The notes beneath the pieces were generated by a model. The model did no database searches, had not been told where the DNA came from, and saw only the letters and a program-made list of their open reading frames with translations. The translations under genes and the position numbers were made by a program. A stretch of 10,826 nucleotides of DNA from JADJWR01 sp964509545. Lineage in GTDB: Bacteria; Pseudomonadota; Gammaproteobacteria; Burkholderiales; Burkholderiaceae_F. The stretch lies in the NCBI GenBank assembly GCA_964509545.1, contig CAZDXQ010000079.1, positions 1-10,826 of the forward strand, given 5' to 3'. Positions 1-10,826 of the stretch are shown here, in pieces; position 1 is the first letter of the stretch; each line of letters starts with the position of its first letter.

Positions 1-4
1 CTGC

Positions 5-38
5 ATCCCCAGGCGGCCCCGCCGCGGCCGCCGGGGAT
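5..38. other. GC-rich hairpin beside IS-like tip
   Basis: Positions 5-10 (ATCCCC) and 12-17 (GGCGGC) pair with 33-38 (GGGGAT) and 27-32 (GCCGCC). This gives a twelve-pair stem with one bulged A at 11 and a nine-base loop at 18-26. No T-run follows on either strand, so it is not a textbook Rho-independent terminator. If 38-53 is an insertion-sequence tip, this hairpin lies just inside the element, where such elements can carry structures that block read-through from outside. The stem is seen directly; the role is inferred. Confidence 0.45.
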
Positions 39-53
39 TCTGAGATAGGTTCT
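38..53. repeat. Left copy of 16-base terminal inverted repeat
   Basis: TTCTGAGATAGGTTCT at 38-53 is the reverse complement of 10775-10790 except at one position (15 of 16; the 13 bases at 41-53 match exactly). Read from its inner tip outward, each copy begins AGAACCTATCTCA. Beyond the 16 bases the two flanks diverge. This is what left and right ends of one insertion-sequence type look like when two copies flank a segment and both point out of the window. No transposase is present and I cannot name the family. It could instead be a dispersed intergenic repeat. Confidence 0.5.
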
Positions 54-54
54 C

Positions 55-238
55 GTGTCCCGAGTCAGAGGTTCGTCGAATGATGTTTCGCCTGCCGCGG
101 TGCTCGACAGGCGAAAACGTCGAGGGGCGTGTCAGGCGCGAAGCCGCGCGGAGCCTGGTTGGGAACCAGGCGAGCACGGCGCCAGAGCATGGCGCGGTCC
201 GTGGCGTTCTTGCTCGGCGGACTTCTGATACGGGACAC
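55..238. repeat. MITE-like element with imperfect inverted ends
   Basis: The 25 bases at 55-79 and the reverse complement of 214-238 agree at 20 positions: GTGTCCCG is shared exactly, then TCAGA, GT and CGA with substitutions between. The 184-base interval has more secondary structure: a nine-base inverted repeat (86-94 with 108-116), an alternative pairing of 103-108 with 119-124, and a perfect eight-pair hairpin with a GGG loop at 153-171. GTGCTCG at 100-106 also pairs with 171-177. No convincing gene is present; the frames crossing it are Arg/Ala-rich and read on into unrelated sequence. Size, ends and lack of coding fit a MITE or a decayed element end. I see no target-site duplication, and the left end sits one base from the IS-like tip. 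A structured RNA is an alternative. Positions 239-290, up to the prenyltransferase stop, show nothing recognisable. Confidence 0.35.
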
Positions 239-290
239 TGGATGGCAGCCGGTTGCGTCTCGCCCGCAGCCGCCGGCGACGGCGCAGCGC

Positions 291-1217
291 TCACAGCCAG
301 GCGGTGAGCAGGGTGCCGATGGTGAGCATGGCCCCGTAGATCAGTTGCAGCATCACGCTGCGCATCAGCAGGCCGTTGAAGGCCAGCCCCGGCGGCGTGG
401 CCGGCAGCGCGCGCGCCAGATTGATCGCTCCGGGCAGCGCCAGCATCGGCAGCCACAGCAGCCGGCTCTCCGTCTGCCAGACCAGCAGCGGCACGACGGC
501 AAACGGCGCCAGCAGCAACGCCGCGTACAGCCGTGACGACGCCCGCGCACCGAACATCACGCCGAAGGTACGGCGCCCGGTGCTGGCGTCGTGCACGATG
601 TCGCGATGGTTGTTCACCACCAGCACGGCCGCTGCCAGCATGCCGATCGCTGCGCCGGCGGTGGCCAGCGCCGGCGTGAAGACGCCGAGCTGGATGTAGC
701 CGCTGCCGGCGACCGCGATCAGCCCGAAGAAAATGAACACCATCAGTTCGCCGAGCGGCGTATAGGCGATCGGCCGCGGCCCGCCCATGTAGCCGAGCGC
801 TGCGGCCACCGAAGTCAGGCCCATCGCCAGCACCGGCAGGCCCCAGCGCGCCACCAGCGGCAGGCCGATCAGCACGGTCGCCGCGACCGCCAGCACGATG
901 GCCAGCCGCACCTCGCGCGCAGTCAGCAGGCCCGCCGAAGTTGCGCGCGGCAGCCCGACGCGGGTGCCGGTCTCGGCACCGCGCGCCGTATAGCCGACAT
1001 CGTTCTGCAGGTTGGCGATTGCCTGCAGCAGCACGGCCGCCGCCAGCGCCAGCGACGCGAACAGCACGTCCACCTGGCCGCTGGCCAGGTAGGCGAAGCT
1101 GGTGCCGACGAACACCGGCACCGTGGCGATCCACAGCGTGCGTGTGCGGATGGCGATTCGCCAGGCATCGAGCGAACCCGGACGGACGGCAATGTTGACT
1201 GGCGCGGGAGACGACAT
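291..1217 (-). CDS. menA: MenA-like UbiA-family prenyltransferase
   Basis: This is a 308-residue polytopic inner-membrane protein of the UbiA superfamily, whose members transfer a polyprenyl chain to an aromatic acceptor. The closest pattern is MenA, which prenylates 1,4-dihydroxy-2-naphthoate in menaquinone synthesis. The second metal-binding motif, N202-N-x-R-D206-x-x-x-D210 followed by GRRTFGV, is typical of MenA. The first motif starts N69-L-Q-N-D73 but has Tyr76 where MenA usually has a second Asp, and Glu82 where Asp is common; the following RVGLPRA stretch resembles the MenA R-x-G-P-x-R segment. Hydrophobic segments cover most of the chain, consistent with eight or nine helices. The ATG at 1217 lacks a clear ribosome-binding site, so the start could be slightly internal. 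The gene is divergent from alaS across 260 bases, and no other quinone gene is nearby. Family membership is firm; the exact acceptor is not. Confidence 0.8.
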   Translation of the reverse strand: MSSPAPVNIAVRPGSLDAWRIAIRTRTLWIATVPVFVGTSFAYLASGQVDVLFASLALAAAVLLQAIANLQNDVGYTARGAETGTRVGLPRATSAGLLTAREVRLAIVLAVAATVLIGLPLVARWGLPVLAMGLTSVAAALGYMGGPRPIAYTPLGELMVFIFFGLIAVAGSGYIQLGVFTPALATAGAAIGMLAAAVLVVNNHRDIVHDASTGRRTFGVMFGARASSRLYAALLLAPFAVVPLLVWQTESRLLWLPMLALPGAINLARALPATPPGLAFNGLLMRSVMLQLIYGAMLTIGTLLTAWL

Positions 1218-1389
1218 GGGTCAGAGGCGGATCGGCAATTGCGAAAAATACCGCGGCTCGCGCGATCCGCGAAACAGCCGGCTGTGGCTGGCGCGAGTAT
1301 GCGGCGCCGGACCCGCCCTTTCTTGACCCTGCGCAAGCCTGCCGGAACGGACGAAGCGCGCGCGCAGCACCGGCCGCGGGCCGAGGGTG

Positions 1390-1410
1390 AGCAGGCCTGC
1401 TTGATATCAT
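1390..1410 (+). promoter_or_regulatory. Palindrome and -10-like box before alaS
   Basis: In the 260-base divergent gap between the prenyltransferase and alaS, positions 1390-1401 form a perfect twelve-base palindrome (AGCAGGCCTGCT). TATCAT at 1405-1410 resembles a sigma-70 -10 box and would place the transcript start near 1417, about 60 bases before the alaS ATG. No good -35 box stands 16-18 bases upstream. The palindrome would fill the spacer, a usual place for an operator. E. coli AlaRS is known to repress its own gene by binding a palindrome around its transcription start; whether this site acts that way is inference. The rest of the gap (1218-1389, 1411-1477) holds nothing I can identify. 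Confidence 0.3.
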
Positions 1411-1477
1411 CTTCGGCCTTCGCCCATCCCCGGCGACCCGCGGTCGGTTCCGCCGCATGCATCGATCTCCCCCAATC

Positions 1478-4113
<2,636 letters not shown>

Positions 4114-4117
<4 letters not shown>

Positions 4118-4638
4118 CCGGGCTGGTCATCCGCCGCCAGGAGCCGACCGACGCGGAAGCGGTGGCGGCTTATCTCGGCGACGCGGCGGTGATGGCCGCA
4201 ACGCTGCAGATTCCCTACCCGTCGGTCCAGGCCTGGCGCGAGCGGTTCGCCCGCTTCAATCCGCTCGACTTCGTGCTGCTCGCCGAGACGGAAGGTGTGG
4301 TGGTCGGCGGTGGCAGCCTGCACATGAATGACCGGCCGCGGCGCCGCCACGCAGCGATGCTCGGCATCGGCGTGCTGTCGAGCCATTGGGGCCGCGGTGT
4401 CGGCACCGCTCTGATGCGTGCGCTTACGGAGGCGGCGGATCAGTGGTTGAACATCGAGCGCATCGAGCTGACGGCGTTCACCGACAACGCGCGCGCCGTC
4501 GCGCTGTACGAACGATTCGGCTTCGTCGACGAAGGCACGCACCGCGCCGATGCATTGCGCGACGGTGCCTACGCCGACGTGCACGCGACGGCGCGGCTGC
4601 ATCCGAACCCGCCGCGTCTGCCCGCGGCATCGGCGTGA
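4114..4638 (+). CDS. GNAT N-acetyltransferase, YhhY/AaaT-like
   Basis: This is a 174-residue single-domain Gcn5-related acetyltransferase that moves the acetyl group of acetyl-CoA to an amine. The acetyl-CoA loop is visible as HWGRGVGTAL (residues 91-100), followed by the C-terminal GNAT signature TDNARAVALYERFGF. Several stretches match my memory of E. coli YhhY (AaaT), which acetylates L-phenylalanine and L-methionine: TLQIPYPS near residue 30, RPRRRH near 74, and WLNIERIELTAF near 111. Free amino acids are therefore the likely substrate, though GNAT specificity is hard to predict. The GTG start lies inside the alaS terminator codon (GTGA, 4114-4117), which suggests translational coupling, and the gene itself overlaps the following lipoprotein start by four bases. 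A protein-modifying role (RimI or RimJ type) is less likely from the motif pattern. Confidence 0.88.
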
Positions 4639-4913
4639 ACGCGCTGCGCGTCGCGGGCGCGGGCGTGCTCGTCCTCGCCGCATCGGGGTGCACCGTCATG
4701 ACCGTCGCCGGCGCCGCGGTCTCGGTCGGTGCGGCGGTGGTCGGTACCGCCGTCGACGTGACGGTCGGCACCGCCAAGGTGACGGGCAAGGCGATCGGCG
4801 CTGCGGCCGACGCGATCAGCGGCTCCGATGATGACGTGGCCGCGCCCGTCGAGACCGCGCCCGTCGAGACCGCGCCCGGGCAGCCGCGACCGGCGCCGCC
4901 CCGCCAGCCATGA
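4635..4913 (+). CDS. Small predicted lipoprotein
   Basis: This is a 92-residue protein starting at GTG 4635, which overlaps the previous stop (GTGA) and whose own stop overlaps the next start (ATGA). A short signal peptide ends in VLAASGC, so Cys19 is the expected lipidated residue; position -3 is Ala rather than the usual Leu, making the lipobox acceptable but not ideal. The mature part is rich in Gly, Ala and Val (VGTAVDVTVGTAK, then GKAIGAAADA), a pattern I recall from small proteobacterial lipoproteins of unknown function. A short acidic stretch (GSDDD) and a Pro-rich tail with a duplicated PVETA follow. It would sit in the cell envelope, probably on the periplasmic side of a membrane. 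Coding is supported by the two clean four-base overlaps, the signal peptide and codon use. I do not know its function. Confidence 0.8.
   Translation: MNALRVAGAGVLVLAASGCTVMTVAGAAVSVGAAVVGTAVDVTVGTAKVTGKAIGAAADAISGSDDDVAAPVETAPVETAPGQPRPAPPRQP
4841..4878 (+). repeat. 15-base tandem repeat in lipoprotein gene
   Basis: CGCGCCCGTCGAGAC occurs at 4841-4855 and 4856-4870, and its first eight bases recur at 4871-4878, giving about two and a half copies. The unit is a multiple of three, so gain or loss of copies keeps the reading frame and changes only the number of PVETA units in the lipoprotein tail. The identical copies suggest a recent duplication by slippage. Confidence 0.85.
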
Positions 4914-5419
4914 TGCCGTGGCGCTTCTGCCCGCTGTGCGCGAGCACGCTGGCGCGGCGCCTCGTCGGCGAACGTGAGCGCGACGCCTGTTCTGCCTGCG
5001 ACTGGGTGCACTGGGACAACCCGACGCCGGTCGTCGCCGCGGTCGTCGAATACCGGGGCCAGGTGCTGCTCGCCCGCAACCGCGCCTGGCCGGAGAAGAT
5101 GTTCGCGCTGGTGACCGGCTTTCTCGAACGCGACGAGTCGCCGTCGGCGGCGGTGCTGCGCGAGGTCAAGGAGGAGACCGATCTCGACGGCGAAGACGCG
5201 CGCCTGATCGGCGTCTACGATTTCGCGCGCATGAACCAGGTCATCATCGCCTATCACGTGCCGGCGCGCGGCGTCGTGCGTCTGGGCGAGGAACTCGCCG
5301 ACTACCGGCTGGTCGAGCCGGCGCGCCTGCGTCCGTGGCCGCAGGGCACGGGACAGGCGCTCGCGGACTGGATGCGCGCACGCGGCCTGCCGGTAAACTT
5401 TCTGCCGCTTAAGACCTGA
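4910..5419 (+). CDS. Zinc-ribbon Nudix hydrolase
   Basis: This 169-residue cytosolic enzyme probably cleaves a nucleoside diphosphate linked to another group (NADH, ADP-sugar, FAD or a damaged nucleotide). An N-terminal zinc ribbon uses C7-x2-C10 and C27-x2-C30. The Nudix box starts at G70, with E76, R84-E85 and E88-E89 in place; these Glu residues bind the catalytic metals. The box deviates at one consensus position: Asp91 stands where Gly is usual (EETDL instead of EExGU). Zinc ribbon plus Nudix recalls NADH pyrophosphatase NudC, but this protein is shorter and I do not see the SQPWPFPxS-type signature after the box, so NudC identity is doubtful. The ATG at 4910 overlaps the lipoprotein stop; a second ATG follows at 4913. 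The gene is 18 bases upstream of tusA. Confidence 0.9.
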   Translation: MMPWRFCPLCASTLARRLVGERERDACSACDWVHWDNPTPVVAAVVEYRGQVLLARNRAWPEKMFALVTGFLERDESPSAAVLREVKEETDLDGEDARLIGVYDFARMNQVIIAYHVPARGVVRLGEELADYRLVEPARLRPWPQGTGQALADWMRARGLPVNFLPLKT

Positions 5420-5437
5420 CGGATACCGCCGCCGAGC

Positions 5438-5677
<240 letters not shown>

Positions 5678-5682
5678 CTCCG

Positions 5683-6162
5683 GTGCGCAGACTGCTGCTG
5701 CTCGGCGTGCCGCTGGCCGGCGGGCTCGTCGCGCTTTACTTCTGGGCGGCGCTGAGCTGGGACTATTCGACCGGCGAGCGCGCAGGCTGGGTGCAGAAGT
5801 TCAGCAGGAAAGGCTGGATCTGCAAGACGTGGGAGGGCGAACTGGCGATGATCACCATGCCCGGCGCGGCGCAGGAGAAGTTCTTCTTCACCGTCTGGGA
5901 CGACGGGGTCGCGCGCCAGATCAACGCGGCGATGGGCAAGCGCGTGTCGCTGCACTACGACGAGAAGGTCGGCCTGCCGACCAGCTGCTTCGGCGAAACG
6001 CGGCACTGGGTCAACAAGGTGACGGTGGTGCACGACATTCCCCTCGGTCCGGGAATCGCCGTGCCGCAGGGTGCGCCGGAGCCTGTCCCGGGGCTGCCGC
6101 AGCCTGTTCCGCCGCAGGTGCCGGTCGAGCCGAGGACCGGGCCGCGGCCGCCGACCCAGTGA
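5683..6162 (+). CDS. Membrane-anchored conserved protein, unknown function
   Basis: This is a 159-residue protein starting at GTG 5683, five bases after tusA. Residues 3-25 (LLLLGVPLAGGLVALYF onward) form one hydrophobic N-terminal segment after two arginines, so it is a membrane anchor or uncleaved signal. The soluble part contains GERAGWVQKFSRKGWICKTW, then GELAMITMP and FFFTVWD, a pattern I recall from proteins found widely in Beta- and Gammaproteobacteria and often listed as hypothetical. Cys47 and Cys102 are the only cysteines. Residues 121-159 form a Pro-rich, probably disordered tail (PEPVPGLPQPVPPQVPVEP). The first 120 residues look like the complete conserved unit, so the tail may be a lineage extension. 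Being next to TusA raises the idea of a redox or sulfur link through the two cysteines, but that is speculation. Confidence 0.82.
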   Translation: MRRLLLLGVPLAGGLVALYFWAALSWDYSTGERAGWVQKFSRKGWICKTWEGELAMITMPGAAQEKFFFTVWDDGVARQINAAMGKRVSLHYDEKVGLPTSCFGETRHWVNKVTVVHDIPLGPGIAVPQGAPEPVPGLPQPVPPQVPVEPRTGPRPPTQ

Positions 6163-6215
6163 ACCGACCGACATGCGCATGACACCGCGTCCGTCTGCGG
6201 CGCGATCCACCTGCG

Positions 6216-6262
6216 GCGGCTTGCCGGCGGCAGTGGTCGCAGGCAGCGGGCCGGCAGGCCGC
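6216..6262 (+). other. Long hairpin in gap before yceH
   Basis: The 162-base gap 6163-6324 contains a thirteen-pair stem, 6216-6228 with 6250-6262, complementary except for one T/G position that would be a G-U wobble in RNA; the loop is 21 bases. A small second hairpin (TCCGG at 6268-6272 with CCGGA at 6280-6284) follows. No T-run follows, so it is not a classical terminator. It may still stop or slow transcription at the end of the alaS run, or shape the leader of yceH. A GGAGG at 6282-6286 looks like a ribosome-binding site but is about 39 bases before the yceH ATG, too far to serve it. Confidence 0.4.
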
Positions 6263-6324
6263 GGTCTTCCGGTTCTTCGCCGGAGGAAGCAGGCGCCGGA
6301 TCGCCGTGCCTGTTGCGAGCGTGC

Positions 6325-7002
6325 ATGAACGCGACGGTCGTGCTCTCCCCGCTTGAGGCACGCGTGCTCGGCGTACTGGTCGAGAAGGAAAAGACCGTGC
6401 CCGACACGTATCCGCTGTCGCTGAACGCGCTGACGGCCGGCTGCAACCAGAAGAACAACCGCGACCCGGTGATGGCGGCAACCGAAGCCGAGGTTCAGGC
6501 GGCCGTCGACGAGTTGAAGCGGCGTTCGCTGGTGATCGAATCGAGCGGCTCGCGCGTGATGCGCTACTCGCACAACGTCGGCCGCGTGCTGCGTGTGCCC
6601 GACCAGTCGGTGGCGATCCTGGCCACGCTGATGCTGCGCGGGCCGCAGACCGCAGGCGAACTGCGCATCACCTGCGAGCGGCTGCACCGCTTCGCCGACA
6701 TTTCCTCGGTCGAGGCTTTCCTCGACGAACTCGCCGCGCGTGCGAGCGAGCAGGGCGGAGCGCTGGTGACGAAGCTGCCGCGCCGCCCCGGCGAGCGCGA
6801 GCAGCGCTGGGCGCAACTGCTGACTGGCGCGCCGCCGGCTGGCGCCACCGCGGCCGTGACCGACGACGTGCAGGACGCTGCGGGAGCCGCCGGTCCGCGC
6901 GATGTTGCTGCGCGAGTCGATCAACTGGCGGCCGAAGTCGAGCAGTTGCGCGCCGAGGTTGCCGCGCTGCGCGCGCAATTGGCTGCAGCGGCGGGCCGCT
7001 GA
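6325..7002 (+). CDS. yceH: YceH/UPF0502 (DUF480) protein
   Basis: This is a 225-residue conserved protein of the DUF480 family, known from structures to hold two winged-helix domains, though its cellular role is unsettled. The first domain opens with LSPLEARVLGVLVEKEKT, then PDTYPLSLNAL and CNQKNNRDPVM, the family's strongest signature. The second covers roughly residues 85-160 (VAILATLMLRGPQTAGEL). A short variable linker leads to a C-terminal heptad-like helix (VDQLAAEVEQLRAEVAAL), a likely coiled coil and a common ending in this family. The length is close to E. coli YceH (215). The ATG at 6325 is chosen because it directly precedes the conserved start; an in-frame TTG at 6313 would add four residues. 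The stop overlaps the mutarotase ATG by one base (TGATG), so both are probably translated from one message. Confidence 0.95.
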   Translation: MNATVVLSPLEARVLGVLVEKEKTVPDTYPLSLNALTAGCNQKNNRDPVMAATEAEVQAAVDELKRRSLVIESSGSRVMRYSHNVGRVLRVPDQSVAILATLMLRGPQTAGELRITCERLHRFADISSVEAFLDELAARASEQGGALVTKLPRRPGEREQRWAQLLTGAPPAGATAAVTDDVQDAAGAAGPRDVAARVDQLAAEVEQLRAEVAALRAQLAAAAGR

Positions 7003-7843
7003 TGCAACAGACGGGGCTTTTCGAGTTCCGCGGCCAGCCAGCGGTCGCACTGCACGCGCCCGACGGCGCAACGGCGCTGGTGCTGCTGCACGGTGCGCAG
7101 GTTCTGTCGTGGCGGCCGGCGGGCGGCGGCGAGCGGCTGTTCCTTTCCGAGCGCTCGCGCTTCGGTTCCGGCGCATCGGTGCGCGGCGGCGTTCCGGTGA
7201 TCTTTCCGCAGTTCAACCAGCGCGGCCCGCTGCCGCGGCATGGCTTCGTGCGCACGCGGCCATGGACGCTGGCGCGCGCCGAAAGCGGCGCCGATGACGC
7301 GCTGGCCGTGCTGCAGTTGATCGACGACGGCGAGACGCGCGCCCTCTGGCCGCATTCGTTCGCGCTCGAACTGACGGTGTGCGTGCGCGGCGAACGCCTC
7401 GACATCGAACTGGCGGTGACGAATACCGCCGAGCTCGCCTTCGACTTCATGGCCGCCCTGCACACCTATCTGCGCGTCGACGAGGTCGAGGCGACGCGGC
7501 TGGCGGGACTGAAAGGCTGCCGGTACGAGGATTTCACCCGCGGCACGATGCACGTCGACGACGCCGAGGCGGTGCGGATCGACGACGAGACCGACCGCGT
7601 CTACTTCGGCGTCGACGCGCCGCTGCTGCTCAGCGAAGCGCAGCGCCGCTTGCGCATCGAGGCGGCGCATTTCCCGGAAGTTGTGGTCTGGAATCCGTGG
7701 GCAACCCGGTGCTGCGCCATGACCGATCTGGCCGCCGGCGATTTCCGCCGCTTCCTCTGCGTCGAAGCGGCGCTGATCGAACGGCCGATGCGACTCGCCG
7801 GCGGCGAGCAGTGGTGGGGCCGGCAGACGCTGATCGCAGAGTA

Positions 7844-7847
<4 letters not shown>
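7002..7847 (+). CDS. D-hexose-6-phosphate mutarotase (YeaD-like)
   Basis: This is a 281-residue cytosolic enzyme of the aldose 1-epimerase superfamily, YeaD branch, which interconverts alpha and beta anomers of hexose 6-phosphates such as glucose 6-phosphate. Family landmarks appear in order: RGGVPVIFPQF (61-71), His80 in HGFVR, His154 in LHTY, Asp198 in DRVY, VWNPW (229-233) and Glu255 in CVEAA. His and Glu at these positions are the expected catalytic acid/base pair. The length fits the family. It starts at an ATG overlapping the yceH stop by one base. Its TAG stop lies within CTAG shared with the valS stop on the other strand, leaving no space for a terminator between the convergent genes. 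The call is firm; the preferred sugar phosphate is not visible in the sequence. Confidence 0.93.
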
Positions 7848-10714
<2,867 letters not shown>

Positions 10715-10754
10715 TCGGCTCCGGGACATAGGATTCGGGCAAGCGCCGATTTGA

Positions 10755-10760
10755 ATTTTA
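10755..10760 (-). promoter_or_regulatory. Candidate -10 box for valS
   Basis: On the minus strand TAAAAT at 10760-10755 matches the sigma-70 -10 consensus at five of six positions and stands out in this GC-rich sequence. A start near 10748 would give a leader of roughly 33 bases. The -35 position falls inside the IS-like repeat at 10775-10790, and I see no good TTGACA-like box there. The promoter is therefore unproven. Confidence 0.3.
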
Positions 10761-10774
10761 CGGGGATCGTCTCT

Positions 10775-10790
10775 AGAACCTATCTCAAAA
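10775..10790. repeat. Right copy of 16-base terminal inverted repeat
   Basis: AGAACCTATCTCAAAA is the inverted partner of 38-53 (15 of 16). Just beyond, CTCAA (10784-10788) and TTGAG (10794-10798) form a short palindrome, a kind of subterminal structure transposases may bind. Sequence from here to 10826 would be the inside of the element; it carries no recognisable transposase part. The tip is only 60 bases upstream of the valS start codon. Family unknown. Confidence 0.5.
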
Positions 10791-10826
10791 CTCTTGAGCG
10801 CGAGGTCATGAGCTTTCACAATCGCG

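Noticed and set aside
86..116. Nine-base inverted repeat considered as a terminator for the prenyltransferase gene
   Set aside because: The T-rich arm is on the 5' side on both strands, the wrong polarity for a Rho-independent terminator.
80..307. 75-codon frame beginning in the MITE-like element
   Set aside because: Arg/Ala-rich, no domain, and it reads through hairpins and into the opposite-strand prenyltransferase end.
1457..1477. Upstream ATG for alaS
   Set aside because: It adds seven residues with no family similarity; the conserved AlaRS N-terminus begins at 1478.
1218..1477. T-box or other tRNA-sensing leader before alaS
   Set aside because: No T-box sequence, specifier stem or terminator is visible.
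10715..10819. 35-residue N-terminal extension of valS
   Set aside because: It reads through the IS-like repeat and a probable -10 box; the family start fits 10714 and a GGAG precedes it.

Overview
The window is GC-rich bacterial DNA carrying ten well-supported protein genes, mostly chromosomal housekeeping functions. Gene content, very high third-position GC and protein style suggest a betaproteobacterium, possibly Rhodocyclales (for example an Accumulibacter-like lineage). That placement is inference; no rRNA or other decisive marker is present.

Layout. Positions 1-53 look like the inside and tip of an insertion sequence: a strong hairpin, then a 16-base terminal repeat. Positions 55-238 form a compact element with imperfect 25-base inverted ends and internal hairpins, resembling a MITE (small non-autonomous transposable element). 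A MenA-like UbiA-family membrane prenyltransferase lies on the minus strand (291-1217). It diverges from a plus-strand run headed by alaS (1478-4117): a YhhY/AaaT-like GNAT acetyltransferase, a small lipoprotein, a zinc-ribbon Nudix hydrolase, TusA and a membrane-anchored conserved protein of unknown function, ending at 6162. The first four genes of this run overlap by exactly four bases at each junction, so translation is probably coupled. After a 162-base gap with a hairpin come yceH (UPF0502/DUF480) and a YeaD-type hexose-6-phosphate mutarotase, which overlap each other. valS runs on the minus strand from 10714 to 7844, and its stop shares a CTAG palindrome with the mutarotase stop. At 10775-10790 the terminal repeat seen at the left end recurs in inverted orientation, with the putative element lying outward.

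How it fits together. Two aminoacyl-tRNA synthetases (alanine, valine) bracket genes for amino-acid acetylation, nucleotide clean-up, sulfur relay to tRNA (TusA) and sugar-phosphate epimerisation. Apart from the acetyltransferase, which acts on amino acids, and TusA, which serves tRNA thiolation, there is no clear shared pathway. I found no CRISPR array, toxin-antitoxin pair, defence system or tRNA gene. The least explained sequence is the left 290 bases (IS-like tip plus MITE-like element), the small lipoprotein, the membrane-anchored protein after tusA, and the altered metal-binding motif in the MenA-like enzyme. The matching repeats at both ends suggest that the window is a whole contig that stopped at two copies of the same mobile element.
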